Source: Pseudomonas sp. RC10
GTDB taxonomy: Bacteria > Pseudomonadota > Gammaproteobacteria > Pseudomonadales > Pseudomonadaceae
Length of the DNA stretch: 64,000 nt
NCBI RefSeq assembly: GCF_038397775.1
Contig: NZ_CP151650.1
Location: 6,033,001-6,097,000 of the forward strand
Direction: 5' to 3'
Part shown: one piece after another, positions 55,281-64,000 of the stretch
Layout: every line of letters starts with the position of its first letter
How positions within the stretch are numbered: position 1 is the stretch's first letter
Program-made: the position numbers and the translations under genes
Notes under the pieces: model-generated
Databases searched by the model: none
Told to the model about the DNA's origin: nothing
The model's input: the letters and a program-made list of their open reading frames with translations, nothing else

Positions 55281-56195
55281 TCATTCCCAAGGGTGGGAAT
55301 CCATTGAACGATCCCGGGCGGCCTCTTCGTGCAGCCAGGCGATGAACTCGTGGATGTGTGGGCGCTTGATCGCGGCGGGCGGGTAGATCACGTAATAAGC
55401 AGAGTTCGTTTCGACGGTGTGCTCGAACGGCTTGATCAGACGGCCTGCCGCCAGATGCCCGGCAACCAGCGCGAGCCCGCACAACGCCACGCCTTGCCCG
55501 TCGATGGCGGCTTGCGTCACCACGTTGGTGTCATCGATGACCACACCACTTTCCGGCTTCACGCCTTCGGCACCGGCACTGGCCAGCCACTCGCGCCAGC
55601 CTTCACGGTCGTAATCATGGAGCAGTGTGTGGTGAGTCAGATCCGACGGGGTGCGCAGCGGAGATGATCCCGTCAATAGAGCGGGACTGCACACGGGCGC
55701 AAACGCAAGCCCCATCAAACGCTCGGCCGTTAGACCCGGCCAGTCATCGCTCCCCCAGCGCACGGCCAAATCCAGCTCTTCGTGGGCGAATAGCGTTCTT
55801 TGCACCGAATGGTGCAAGCGTAAATCGACACCCGGATGGCGTGCCCAAAAACGCCCAAGCCGAGGGGACATCCAGCTCGCACCAAACGAAGGCTCCAGGC
55901 CCACTGTCAGGGAGTGAGTGCCCTGGCTTGCGCGAAGCGTGGTGACGGCTTCTCCGATTTGCTCGAACGCGGTTTGCACGACGGGCAACAGCAGCCGTCC
56001 CTCGTCCGTCAAACGGAGCTTGCGAATCATCCGATGAAACAGCGGAACGCCAAGGTGCTCTTCCAGTTGCTTGATCTGGTGGCTGATGGCGGCTTGCGTG
56101 ATATGCAACTCATCCGCCGCCCGCGTGAAGCTCAGGTGCCGCGCAGACGCCTCGAAGCCTCGCAGAAGATTCAACGGTGGAAGACGCGACTGCAT
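55281..56195 (-). CDS. LysR-family regulator (GcvA-like)
   Basis: A 304-residue LysR protein. The N-terminal winged helix is PPLNLLRGFEASARHLSFTRAADELHITQAAISHQI; the C-terminal half is the substrate-binding domain. The opening matches the GcvA/AmpR subgroup. It is divergent from the HD gene at 56357 and 160 bases upstream of the hydrolase on the same strand. Either could be its target; the effector is unknown. Confidence 0.92.
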   Translation of the reverse strand: MQSRLPPLNLLRGFEASARHLSFTRAADELHITQAAISHQIKQLEEHLGVPLFHRMIRKLRLTDEGRLLLPVVQTAFEQIGEAVTTLRASQGTHSLTVGLEPSFGASWMSPRLGRFWARHPGVDLRLHHSVQRTLFAHEELDLAVRWGSDDWPGLTAERLMGLAFAPVCSPALLTGSSPLRTPSDLTHHTLLHDYDREGWREWLASAGAEGVKPESGVVIDDTNVVTQAAIDGQGVALCGLALVAGHLAAGRLIKPFEHTVETNSAYYVIYPPAAIKRPHIHEFIAWLHEEAARDRSMDSHPWE

Positions 56196-56356
56196 GGATT
56201 GACCTCATGGATTATGTGCATTGATGCATCGCGTGAGCATTGGTTGTTTGTCACGCCCCACGAACCGGGATAAAAATTGATCCATCGGGGCAAGTCAAGT
56301 GATAGCAATGGCGATCCCCATGACGTGGGCCTTATCACCGAAAGGATGAGTTCGAC

Positions 56357-56950
56357 ATGCAGCACACTCTTCATCAGGATCGCCCGGCACCTGCTTTTAC
56401 GAGCTTCACTGAATCAACGGCCGAGGATTGGAAGCACATCGAACACCTGTGCGACGTCTATGAGCGTGGCTTGGCAGACCGCGTGCTGAAAAACCTCGAA
56501 ACGCTGAAAGGCAGCACACTGGGTTTCCCGGTCGACCGCTACGAGCATTCGCTGCAAGCCGCGACCCGCGCCGTGCGCGACGGGGCCGATGAGGAAACCG
56601 TGGTGTGCGTCTTGCTGCACGACATCGGCGATGACATCGCGCCCTACAACCACGGCGAGTTGGTCGCGGCGATCCTCAAGCCCTACATCTCGGCCGACAA
56701 CCACTGGATGCTGTCCAAACACGCGATTTTTCAGGGTTACTACTACTTCCATCACATTGGCCGTGATCGCAACGAACGCGATAAATACCGAGACCACCCG
56801 GCCTTCGAGCGCTCGGCTATGTTCTGCGAACGCTGGGACCAGACCGCGTTCGATCCCGATTACGACACCCTGCCACTGGAGTATTTCGAACCGATGGTGC
56901 GACGGGTTTTCGCGCGTCCGGCGTTTGGGGGTGAGAAGGCGTTTGCGTGA
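56357..56950 (+). CDS. HD-domain protein, possibly a diiron oxygenase
   Basis: A 197-residue HD-fold protein. Metal ligands are His64 (YEHSLQAA), His88-Asp89 (LLHDIGDD), then His99, His116 and His122, and a late Asp near 161. The HSLQAA start and extra histidines resemble the PhnZ/MIOX-like diiron oxygenase group more than simple phosphohydrolases, but either reaction is possible. It is divergent from a LysR gene that may control it. The substrate is unknown. Confidence 0.85.
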   Translation: MQHTLHQDRPAPAFTSFTESTAEDWKHIEHLCDVYERGLADRVLKNLETLKGSTLGFPVDRYEHSLQAATRAVRDGADEETVVCVLLHDIGDDIAPYNHGELVAAILKPYISADNHWMLSKHAIFQGYYYFHHIGRDRNERDKYRDHPAFERSAMFCERWDQTAFDPDYDTLPLEYFEPMVRRVFARPAFGGEKAFA

Positions 56951-56985
56951 GGGATCGATTGAGGATGCCTGATTATCTGGAATGA

Positions 56986-57351
56986 TCAGGCATCCATGAC
57001 ATTCAGGATCCACATCGCCGCCATCGAAGCAGCCCCGATTGATAATGGCAGAACAGCCAACAGCCTTAACCCCGTAGGAAACTCGACCAGATCAGCGGGT
57101 TCAAGCAACCCTCGCTTTATGTATAGCCGTGGGTGCAGCAGACATCCGGCAATCATCCCCAAGCGAATCTGCCGTCCAAACAACCCTGTGCCTGAGACGC
57201 GATAATTTACGTCGTGCATGATTCGACTTCTGCTCAAATAACCTTCCATTGTTTCGAGCTTGCCGAACATGGCATAGGCCATAAATCCAACGGCAACCAG
57301 AAACACCCCAGCACAAACCAAGTAAACCCCATCAATCACTTCCAGGGTCAT
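56986..57351 (-). CDS. Small membrane protein, second of an overlapping pair
   Basis: A 121-residue protein (MTLEV start at 57351; an in-frame ATG at 57363 lies 12 bases upstream). It has a membrane helix near the start (GVYLVCAGVFLVAVGFMAYAMF), a short loop, and another helix at the end (LLAVLPLSIGAASMAAMWIL). No family recognised. The start overlaps the end of the next gene upstream (stop at 57348), so they are translated together. Base composition is lower in G+C than in the flanking core genes. It may be an immunity-type partner; see findings. Confidence 0.7.
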   Translation of the reverse strand: MTLEVIDGVYLVCAGVFLVAVGFMAYAMFGKLETMEGYLSRSRIMHDVNYRVSGTGLFGRQIRLGMIAGCLLHPRLYIKRGLLEPADLVEFPTGLRLLAVLPLSIGAASMAAMWILNVMDA

Positions 57352-57746
57352 TGTTCGAACCACGAAAAAAGATGTTGTCCCGTCACCGCACCCATCGGGC
57401 TACCCAGCTCTCCGCCGCCAATAGCGCCCGCCACACCAAACACGACAGCGCAGCCAATCAGCACGGTCCCAGCTGACGGAAGACCCAGAGCTGCGCAAAC
57501 ACTTCCTGACATCGACAGGCGGACATTCCTGGCCAGCAGCATCAGCTCGTTTTCTTCGGGGGTACACAGGTGCGAAGGCCCATCCGTCATCACCAGGACC
57601 TGGCCGGGCAGAATCGGATGGGGGCGAAGATGGGCGTTGAGCTGGTCAAACTTCGCGCGAGCGCTGGCGGGAACCTTCAGCGTGTAATCCCGGAACTGGT
57701 AATAGTCTCGGACTTCGTCATTGATGAACGCATAGGGCCTGGACAA
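57348..57746 (-). CDS. Small protein with glycine-rich membrane segment, first of an overlapping pair
   Basis: A 132-residue protein. The N-terminal 75 residues are soluble and end in a LysM-like phrase (HPILPGQVLVMTDGPSHLCT, EENELMLLARNV). Residues about 83-125 are a glycine-zipper membrane stretch (GTVLIGCAVVFGVAGAIGGGELG). The phrase resembles the N-terminal region of some Pseudomonas toxin-like proteins I have seen described, but I cannot name a family. It overlaps the membrane protein gene downstream. A secreted pore-former with a membrane immunity partner is a possibility, not shown. Confidence 0.65.
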   Translation of the reverse strand: MSRPYAFINDEVRDYYQFRDYTLKVPASARAKFDQLNAHLRPHPILPGQVLVMTDGPSHLCTPEENELMLLARNVRLSMSGSVCAALGLPSAGTVLIGCAVVFGVAGAIGGGELGSPMGAVTGQHLFSWFEQ

Positions 57747-57935
57747 TAGACTCCCTCTCAGGTGCAGGTATGAGGGAAGAACATTGGTTCGGAATGAACG
57801 CGCTGTCAGTAAACAGCGCGTTGAATTTGCACTGACTACAGTGTTTTCAGAAAGAACCTACAGCCTCCTCGCCCGTCTCTGCATCCCCTCCCACCCTGCG
57901 TTATCATGCGGCGACTTTTGTGATGCGAGACCGCC

Positions 57936-59750
57936 ATGCGCCGCCTGCTTTGTCTGATTTTGCTGACCCTCGCCCTGCCCGCCTTCAGCGCGAGCCTGTT
58001 GGACAGTCGGCCCAGTTCAGGGCTAGGCAGTCCGACGCTGGGCAGCAGCTCGGCACTGGGCAGCTCCAGCATCGACAACAGCAAGGACTTCCTGCCCGTT
58101 CGCCAGGCGTTTCAGCTGAACCTCATCGACGCCTCCCCGGCGTCGATCAAGCTGCAATTCGTCGCCGCCGAAGGTTATTACCTGTATCGCCACCGCTTCC
58201 AGTTCCGCACTGAGCCTGCGGATGTCTTGGGCGCGGCACAACTGCCCGACGGTGAGAAGAAACACGATGAATACTTCGGCGACGTCGAGGTGTATCACGG
58301 GATTCTCGACATCAACCTGCCGCGCAAAGCGGGCGACACGCGGCCCTTCACGCTGATCGTGACGTATCAAGGCTGCGCGGATAAAGGCCTCTGCTATCCC
58401 CCTGAAACCCAGCGCCTGAGCATCGGCGACACGGCCTCCGTCGCTGATGATTCGACACCGACCACCACCTCAAGCCAGACGTCTTTCAGCTGGAAGCAAC
58501 TGGCGCTGTTCTTCCTCGCGGGGATTGGCCTGACGTTCACGCCGTGCGTACTGCCGATGCTGCCGATCCTCTCCGGCGTCGTGCTGCGTGGGCAGATCGG
58601 TGGACTGCGCGGTTTCTCTCTGTCCCTTGCCTATGTGCTGCCGATGGCGATCTGTTTCGCGATGCTCGGCGCACTGATGGGGATGTTCGGCGCCAGCCTC
58701 AATCTCCAGGCCCGGCTGCAATCGGCCTGGGTGCTGGTGCCGTTCGCGCTGTTTTTCGTGGTGTTTGCCATCGCGATGTTCGGGGTGTTCGAACTTCGCT
58801 TGCCTCGCGCCTTGAATGAGCGGCTTGACCGCATCGCTGGCAACACCGAAGGCGGATCGCTGTGGGGCGCTGCCGTCCTGGGCGTTGTATCAAGCCTGCT
58901 GGTGTCGCCCTGCGTATCAGCGCCTTTGGCCGGTGCCCTTCTTTATATAAGCGCCAGCGGAGACACCGTGGGCGGCGCACTTAAACTCTTCGCCCTCGGA
59001 CTGGGCATGGGCGCGCCACTGGTGCTTGTGGCGACGGGGGGCGCGGCATGGTTGCCGAAGAGCGGACCGTGGCTGATCACCGTCAAGAATGCGATTGGCG
59101 TGTTGCTGCTGGCGTTGGCCATTGGCCTGCTGAGTCGGGTGATCCCTGGGGAAGCCACGTTGCTGCTGATCGGACTGCTGTGGGCAGGGGTCGCGGTGTT
59201 TCTCGGCGCACTGGAGTTCACCGTCAAAACCACCCGGGGCCGCCTCGCTCAGCTACTCGGGGTTTTCCTGTTGGTCTACGCTCTCTGCTGCTGGTACGGG
59301 GCCTTCAGCGGCCAGACCGATCCACTGCGGCCATTGGGCCGTGTATCTACCACGCAAATCTCGGGAGAAAGCAGCGGCGCGCAGCAATGGCAGACCGTCA
59401 CCGAAGTGTCGACGCTTAAGCAGATTCTTGCGGAGGCGAAAAGCGCCGAAAAACCGGTGCTGGTGGATTGGTACGCGGACTGGTGCATCAGCTGTAAGGT
59501 CATCGAGCATGAAGTGTTGCCCGATCCGAAAATTGTCAGCCAACTCAAAGGCTTTCGTCTGATTCGCTTCGACATGACCGACAGCAATGTCGAACAGCGC
59601 ACGCTGCTCGATACTTACAAACTGTTTGGCCCGCCTGCTCTGTTGTTTTTCGGAAAAGACGGGAACGAGCTGACAAATGTGCGCGTCGTCGGCGAAATCG
59701 ACGTGGAAGCCTTCTTCGAGCGGCTTTCTAGAGCAAATGACCAAATTTAG
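57936..59750 (+). CDS. dsbD: Thiol:disulphide interchange protein DsbD
   Basis: A 604-residue membrane protein that carries electrons from cytosolic thioredoxin to the periplasm. Signal peptide LCLILLTLALPAFSA. The alpha domain has Cys147 and Cys153. The eight-helix core has Cys204 (FTPCVLP) and Cys326 (VSPCVSAP). The gamma thioredoxin domain has Cys517 and Cys520 in ADWCISCK. Extra Ser/Gly-rich residues (about 26-50) separate the signal peptide from the alpha domain. It lies upstream of aroQ. Confidence 0.96.
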   Translation: MRRLLCLILLTLALPAFSASLLDSRPSSGLGSPTLGSSSALGSSSIDNSKDFLPVRQAFQLNLIDASPASIKLQFVAAEGYYLYRHRFQFRTEPADVLGAAQLPDGEKKHDEYFGDVEVYHGILDINLPRKAGDTRPFTLIVTYQGCADKGLCYPPETQRLSIGDTASVADDSTPTTTSSQTSFSWKQLALFFLAGIGLTFTPCVLPMLPILSGVVLRGQIGGLRGFSLSLAYVLPMAICFAMLGALMGMFGASLNLQARLQSAWVLVPFALFFVVFAIAMFGVFELRLPRALNERLDRIAGNTEGGSLWGAAVLGVVSSLLVSPCVSAPLAGALLYISASGDTVGGALKLFALGLGMGAPLVLVATGGAAWLPKSGPWLITVKNAIGVLLLALAIGLLSRVIPGEATLLLIGLLWAGVAVFLGALEFTVKTTRGRLAQLLGVFLLVYALCCWYGAFSGQTDPLRPLGRVSTTQISGESSGAQQWQTVTEVSTLKQILAEAKSAEKPVLVDWYADWCISCKVIEHEVLPDPKIVSQLKGFRLIRFDMTDSNVEQRTLLDTYKLFGPPALLFFGKDGNELTNVRVVGEIDVEAFFERLSRANDQI

Positions 59751-59914
59751 CCTCTTAGTCACAAATTTTGCGCGAACATCGGTCATCGTGCTGAACATTG
59801 TCGATATCTGGGTCGGTAACTGGACAGTCCAATACGCTTTCCGGCATAGTCGCTCCGCATCAATGGCTCGCACCTGCGGTGAGCGTCGAAAAAGCACCCA
59901 ACAAGGAACACACG

Positions 59915-60367
59915 ATGGCGACCTTTCTGGTTCTTCACGGACCTAACCTGAACTTGCTGGGCACCCGTGAACCGGGTATCTACGGCTCGATCACGTTGGC
60001 CGACATCAACCAGGATCTGGAAAAGCGCGCGCGCGAAGCCGGCCACCATCTGATGTACCTGCAAAGCAATGCCGAGTATGAATTGATCGACCGCATTCAC
60101 GCTGCCCGCGATGAAGGCGTGGATTTCATTCTGATCAATCCGGCTGCTTTCACTCACACAAGTGTCGCAATACGTGACGCATTGCTGGGAGTGAGCATCC
60201 CATTCATCGAAGTGCACCTCTCGAACGTGCACAAACGCGAACCTTTCCGCCATCACTCCTACTTTTCAGATGTTGCTGTAGGTGTGATCTGCGGCCTTGG
60301 CGCCAGCGGATACCGACTGGCCCTGGAGGCCGCCCTGGAACAACTGGCCACCCGTTCGAAAGCATGA
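59915..60367 (+). CDS. aroQ: Type II 3-dehydroquinate dehydratase
   Basis: A 150-residue shikimate-pathway enzyme. The start [21 protein letters not shown] carries the conserved Asn, Arg18 and Tyr23; later [15 protein letters not shown] and [18 protein letters not shown] complete the active site. The ATG at 59915 follows AAGGA; the frame open from 59798 is not used. accB follows 80 bases on, as commonly seen in pseudomonads. Confidence 0.97.
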   Translation: MATFLVLHGPNLNLLGTREPGIYGSITLADINQDLEKRAREAGHHLMYLQSNAEYELIDRIHAARDEGVDFILINPAAFTHTSVAIRDALLGVSIPFIEVHLSNVHKREPFRHHSYFSDVAVGVICGLGASGYRLALEAALEQLATRSKA

Positions 60368-60447
60368 CCGGCGCAGTTTCGCACTGAGCCCCATGACCTG
60401 AACCGGCCACCAAATACCCCTGACCGACCCTTGGGAGTTGATGATTA

Positions 60448-60903
60448 ATGGATATCCGTAAAGTCAAGAAACTGATCGAATTGCTGGAAGAGTCCGGCAT
60501 CGACGAATTGGAAATCCGTGAAGGCGAAGAGTCCGTACGAATCAGCCGTCACAGCAAGACTCCAGCACAGCAGTACTACGCGCCAGCCCCGGTTGCCGCG
60601 CCTGCCGCAGCACCTGCACCTGTTGCCGCTCCGGCCGCAGCAGAAGCGCCATCGGCACCCAAACTGAACGGCACCGTTGCCCGTTCGCCAATGGTCGGTA
60701 CCTTCTACCGCAAAGCTTCGCCAACCTCGCCAGCCTTCGCTGAAGTCGGCCAGACCGTGAAGAAAGGCGACACCCTGTGCATCGTCGAAGCGATGAAAAT
60801 GATGAACCACATCGAAGCCGAAACCAGCGGCGTGATCGAGTCCATCCTCGTCGAAGACGGCCAGCCGGTTGAGTACGACCAGCCGCTGTTCACCATCGTT
60901 TGA
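60448..60903 (+). CDS. accB: Biotin carboxyl carrier protein of acetyl-CoA carboxylase
   Basis: A 151-residue protein carrying biotin on Lys117 in EAMKMMN. An N-terminal helical part (1-35), an Ala/Pro-rich linker (48-72), and the biotinyl domain make up the usual layout. It is followed 17 bases later by accC. Confidence 0.97.
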   Translation: MDIRKVKKLIELLEESGIDELEIREGEESVRISRHSKTPAQQYYAPAPVAAPAAAPAPVAAPAAAEAPSAPKLNGTVARSPMVGTFYRKASPTSPAFAEVGQTVKKGDTLCIVEAMKMMNHIEAETSGVIESILVEDGQPVEYDQPLFTIV

Positions 60904-60920
60904 ACCGCGGAGTGCCTTTG

Positions 60921-62285
60921 ATGACGAATCCTGCGAAGTTGGAAAAAGTGCTGATCGCCAACCGCGGTGAAATCGCTCTGCGGATTCTGCGGGCTTGCAA
61001 AGAGCTGGACATCAAGACCGTCGCCGTTTACTCCAAGGCCGACAAGGAACTGATGCATCTGGGTCTGGCCGACGAATCCGTCTGCATCGGTCCGGCATCG
61101 GCCTCTCAGTCTTACCTGCACATCCCGGCGATCATCGCGGCAGCCGAAGTGACTGGCGCCACGGCCATCCACCCAGGTTATGGCTTTCTGGCGGAAAACG
61201 CCGATTTCGCCGAGCAGGTCGAGAAATCCGGTTTTGCCTTCATCGGCCCGAACGCTGACACCATTCGCCTGATGGGCGACAAAGTGTCGGCCAAGGACGC
61301 GATGATCCAGGCCGGCGTTCCGACTGTACCGGGTTCCGATGGCCCGCTGCCCGAAGACGAAGAAGAAGCGCTGCGCATCGGCCGTCAGGTCGGTTACCCG
61401 GTGATCATCAAGGCCGCTGGCGGCGGCGGTGGTCGCGGCATGCGCGTCGTGCACAAGGAAGAGGACCTGATTTCCTCGGCCAAACTGACACGTTCGGAAG
61501 CGGGTGCCGCCTTCGGCAACCCGATGGTGTACCTGGAGAAGTTCCTGACCAACCCGCGTCACGTGGAGGTTCAGGTGCTGTCCGACGGTCAAGGCCAGGC
61601 GATCCACCTGGGCGACCGCGACTGCTCGCTGCAACGCCGTCACCAGAAGGTGCTTGAAGAAGCGCCGGCCCCTGGCATCGACGAGAAAGCCCGCGCCGAA
61701 GTGCTGGCCCGCTGCGTCAAGGCGTGCATCGACATCGGTTATCGCGGTGCCGGTACGTTCGAATTCCTGTACGAAAACGGTGCGTTCTATTTCATCGAAA
61801 TGAACACCCGCGTGCAGGTCGAGCACCCGGTTTCGGAAATGGTCACTGGCATCGACATCGTCAAGGAGATGCTGAGCATCGCCGCTGGCAACAAATTGTC
61901 GTACACCCAGGACGACGTGAAAATTCACGGTCACGCCCTTGAGTGCCGGATCAACGCCGAAGACCCGAAAACCTTCATGCCGAGCCCTGGCACGGTCAAG
62001 CATTTCCACGCCCCGGGCGGCAACGGCGTTCGCGTCGATTCGCACCTGTACAGTGGTTATGCCGTTCCGCCGAACTACGACTCACTGATCGGCAAGCTGA
62101 TCACCTGGGGCGCGACCCGCGAAGAAGCCATGGCTCGCATGCGCAACGCTCTGGACGAGATCGTGGTCGACGGGATCAAGACCAACATCCCGCTGCACCG
62201 TGATCTGACCCGCGATGAAGGTTTCTGCAAAGGCGGCGTCAACATCCACTACCTGGAACACAAACTGGCCGCCGAGAAACACTGA
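60921..62285 (+). CDS. accC: Biotin carboxylase of acetyl-CoA carboxylase
   Basis: A 454-residue ATP-grasp enzyme that carboxylates biotin on AccB, the first step of fatty acid synthesis. It starts [23 protein letters not shown], has the GGGGGRGMR loop, and [22 protein letters not shown]. The ATG at 60921 (MTNPAKLEK) is chosen; GCGGAG lies upstream. A strong terminator follows at 62311. Confidence 0.97.
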   Translation: MTNPAKLEKVLIANRGEIALRILRACKELDIKTVAVYSKADKELMHLGLADESVCIGPASASQSYLHIPAIIAAAEVTGATAIHPGYGFLAENADFAEQVEKSGFAFIGPNADTIRLMGDKVSAKDAMIQAGVPTVPGSDGPLPEDEEEALRIGRQVGYPVIIKAAGGGGGRGMRVVHKEEDLISSAKLTRSEAGAAFGNPMVYLEKFLTNPRHVEVQVLSDGQGQAIHLGDRDCSLQRRHQKVLEEAPAPGIDEKARAEVLARCVKACIDIGYRGAGTFEFLYENGAFYFIEMNTRVQVEHPVSEMVTGIDIVKEMLSIAAGNKLSYTQDDVKIHGHALECRINAEDPKTFMPSPGTVKHFHAPGGNGVRVDSHLYSGYAVPPNYDSLIGKLITWGATREEAMARMRNALDEIVVDGIKTNIPLHRDLTRDEGFCKGGVNIHYLEHKLAAEKH

Positions 62286-62310
62286 CCGGTCAGATTGTGC
62301 GACAGAACGA

Positions 62311-62340
62311 CAAAGCCGCTTTCGAGCGGCTTTGTTGTTT
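62311..62340 (+). terminator. Rho-independent terminator after accC
   Basis: CAAAGCCGCT, TTCG loop, AGCGGCTTTG form a perfect 10-bp stem with a UUCG tetraloop, followed by TTGTTT. It ends the aroQ-accB-accC transcript. Confidence 0.93.
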
Positions 62341-62365
62341 CTCCCGGATCAAACGCTGCAAATTC

Positions 62366-62454
62366 TGTAGGAGTGAGCTTGCTCGCGATCGCTATCGGCC
62401 TGTAAACGCTATAGGGACTGACCGGACGCGATCGCGAGCAAGCTCACTCCTACA
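62366..62454. repeat. REP pair (inverted TGTAGGAGTGAGCTTGCTCG)
   Basis: Same family as 12505-12593. It sits between the accC terminator and prmA. Confidence 0.92.
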
Positions 62455-62564
62455 GAGACATGGACAAGTCTGCTCTTTGTTGTTTCCTCCCGAACCCCGT
62501 AAACTTGCCGGTCTTTCGCGGCGCTGAGTCGCTCTGTCAATTTTCAATTCGAAGGTAATCCGCC

Positions 62565-63443
62565 ATGCCTTGGCTGCAAGTCCGTCTCGCCATCAGCCCA
62601 GAACAAGCCGAAACCTACGAAGACGCGCTTCTTGAAGTCGGTGCCGTGTCCGTGACGTTCATGGACGCTGAAGATCAGCCCATCTTCGAACCTGAACTGA
62701 ACACCACGCCGCTGTGGTCCCACACGCATTTGCTCGCACTGTTCGAGGCCGACACCAACGCCGACCAGGTCCTCGCTCACCTGACGCTGCTGACCGGCGC
62801 ACCGCTGCCTGAACACACCCACGAAGTCATCGAAGACCAGGATTGGGAACGCAGCTGGATGGACAACTTCCAGCCCATGCGTTTCGGGCAGCGCCTGTGG
62901 ATCGTGCCAAGCTGGCACACCGCGCCTGAGCCGAACGCCGTCAATCTGCTGCTCGATCCGGGTCTGGCGTTCGGCACCGGCACCCACCCGACCACCGCCC
63001 TGTGCCTGGAGTGGCTGGATGGCCAGGACCTGACCGACGCCAATGTGCTGGACTTCGGGTGCGGCTCGGGCATCCTTGCCATCGCTGCCCTGCTGTTAGG
63101 CGCGAAACATGCAGTGGGTACAGACATCGACGTGCAGGCCCTGGAAGCCTCGCGCGACAACGCCGGTCGCAACCACGTACCGGCGGAGAAATTTCCGTTG
63201 TACCTGCCGGAAGACCTGCCAAAAGAGCCAGCCGACGTATTGGTGGCTAATATTCTGGCTGGGCCGTTGGTTTCTCTGGCACCTCAGCTGGCGAGCCTGG
63301 TCAAACCCGGTGGCCGACTGGCGTTGTCCGGCATTTTGGCCGAACAAGGCGAAGATGTTGCTGCTGCGTACGCTGACACGTTCGAGCTGGACCCGATCGC
63401 CAACCGCGACGGCTGGGTCCGGATCACCGGTCGCCGTCGCTGA
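62565..63443 (+). CDS. prmA: Ribosomal protein L11 methyltransferase
   Basis: A 292-residue SAM methyltransferase that trimethylates L11. The N-terminal L11-binding domain ([29 protein letters not shown]) is followed by [23 protein letters not shown] and the SAM site [21 protein letters not shown] precedes the ATG. The next gene downstream encodes the DUF3426 protein, then usually dusB and fis outside this window. Confidence 0.97.
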   Translation: MPWLQVRLAISPEQAETYEDALLEVGAVSVTFMDAEDQPIFEPELNTTPLWSHTHLLALFEADTNADQVLAHLTLLTGAPLPEHTHEVIEDQDWERSWMDNFQPMRFGQRLWIVPSWHTAPEPNAVNLLLDPGLAFGTGTHPTTALCLEWLDGQDLTDANVLDFGCGSGILAIAALLLGAKHAVGTDIDVQALEASRDNAGRNHVPAEKFPLYLPEDLPKEPADVLVANILAGPLVSLAPQLASLVKPGGRLALSGILAEQGEDVAAAYADTFELDPIANRDGWVRITGRRR

Positions 63444-63492
63444 CAGCCATTGATCACAACCCTTTAGGCGCTCGTTTACCCCGGATACCCGC

Positions 63493-64000
63493 ATGACCGA
63501 CAGTTTCGTCACCCAGTGCCCTCACTGCCAGACCAGTTTCCGCGTCAGCCACGCTCAACTGAGCGTCGCCCGAGGCATGGTGCGTTGCGGCTCTTGCCTG
63601 CAAGTGTTCAATGCCGCGAAACAACTGTTGGAAAAAAGCGCCGAGGCACGGGCCGCCGCTCAAGCCGCAGCCCAGCCCCTGGAATCAGAGCAGCCCGTTC
63701 CAGCGCCGGTCGTCGAAGTCCTCGCGCCTCAGTCCGTGGCCGTCGCTCAGCCTGCACCTTTGCCGGTGCCGTCCGAACGTCGTTCAGTGGACCTGGACAG
63801 CCTTGACCTCGATGACCTGGATGTCGAACTTGCCCGGTTGGAACAACGGGAAATCCAGCTGCCGGAATCTTTCGGTCACGCGCGCGGCCATCGCGATCAC
63901 GACGAAGTGGAATCCTTCAGCGCCCGTCGCGATGAGCCTGAGGTCGCCAGCGAGGCGTGGGATCAGGGCCTGAGCCACGACGACGTGAGCCAGTTACCGG
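63493..64000 (+). CDS. DUF3426 zinc-ribbon protein (partial, runs off the end)
   Basis: The first 169 codons of a larger protein are visible. It starts with an MJ0042-type zinc ribbon: Cys9, Cys12, Cys32 and Cys35 in TQCPHCQ and RCGSCLQ. An Ala/Pro-rich linker and a charged region (SLDLDDLDVELARLEQRE) follow. The rest, normally with a membrane helix and the DUF3426 domain, lies beyond 64000. It is placed 49 bases after prmA, as in other pseudomonads. Confidence 0.9.
   Translation, partial: MTDSFVTQCPHCQTSFRVSHAQLSVARGMVRCGSCLQVFNAAKQLLEKSAEARAAAQAAAQPLESEQPVPAPVVEVLAPQSVAVAQPAPLPVPSERRSVDLDSLDLDDLDVELARLEQREIQLPESFGHARGHRDHDEVESFSARRDEPEVASEAWDQGLSHDDVSQLP

Overview
This 64 kb window looks like the chromosome of a fluorescent or plant-associated Pseudomonas other than P. 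aeruginosa. The base composition is high in G+C. REP-type palindromes of the kinds common in that group sit between genes. Several gene orders match known Pseudomonas blocks: copZ/copA/cueR, the tad-rcp-pprAB Flp pilus locus, speA-sui1-nudix-DUF2333-gcbA, and aroQ-accB-accC-prmA. Nearly all of it is well-kept core genome. Two AT-richer patches (about 3.7-6.6 kb and 57.0-57.8 kb) look accessory.

Layout. 0.3-3.7 kb: copper resistance (CopZ chaperone, a secreted protein, CopA ATPase, CueR), with two CueR-type operators. 3.7-6.6 kb: an unusual array in which partial copies of the cueR 3' end each precede a small beta-sandwich gene (three members, two with an Ig-like N-terminus). 6.8-15 kb: RIO-type kinase, AraC regulator, a thiolase / high-molecular-weight FabG / MaoC hydratase cluster, MazG-like hydrolase with CmoM, and two DUF4136 lipoproteins. 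15-31.2 kb: the Flp (type IVb) pilus locus, holding TadG, the PprA kinase, a TadE-like pseudopilin, FppA peptidase, PprB regulator, the rcpC-rcpA-tadZABCD-DUF3613 operon, Flp pilin and a stand-alone receiver protein. A tandem array of four 151-bp repeats lies between tadG and pprA. 31.4-35.0 kb: a two-partner-secretion transporter beside a Gly/Thr-rich lipoprotein. 35.5-43.4 kb: penicillin-binding protein 1C and alpha-2-macroglobulin with a small membrane protein between them. 43.6-47.3 kb: MATE transporter, lipoprotein esterase, and a short orphan VgrG. 47.6-54 kb: arginine decarboxylase, Sui1-like protein, Nudix hydrolase, DUF2333 protein, GcbA diguanylate cyclase. 54-57.8 kb: epoxide-hydrolase-like enzyme, LysR regulator, HD-domain protein, and a pair of overlapping small membrane genes. 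57.9-64 kb: DsbD, AroQ, AccB, AccC, PrmA and the start of a DUF3426 zinc-ribbon protein.

How they work together. CueR senses Cu(I) and, through the two palindromic 19-bp-spacer promoters, should switch on copZ (buffering) and copA (export). PprA/PprB is the known switch for Flp pili; FppA processes Flp and the TadE-like pseudopilin; TadA/TadB/TadC/TadZ power and place assembly; RcpA is the outer-membrane channel with RcpC and TadD as partners. PbpC and alpha-2-macroglobulin are thought to cooperate in periplasmic defence and wall repair. GcbA makes c-di-GMP, relevant to attachment, as are the Flp pili.

The most unusual item is the cueR-tail/beta-sandwich cassette array at 3.55-6.62 kb. It looks like repeated insertion of small cargo genes at one gene's 3' end. 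The overlapping membrane pair at 57 kb and the TpsB transporter without a TpsA are also worth a closer look.
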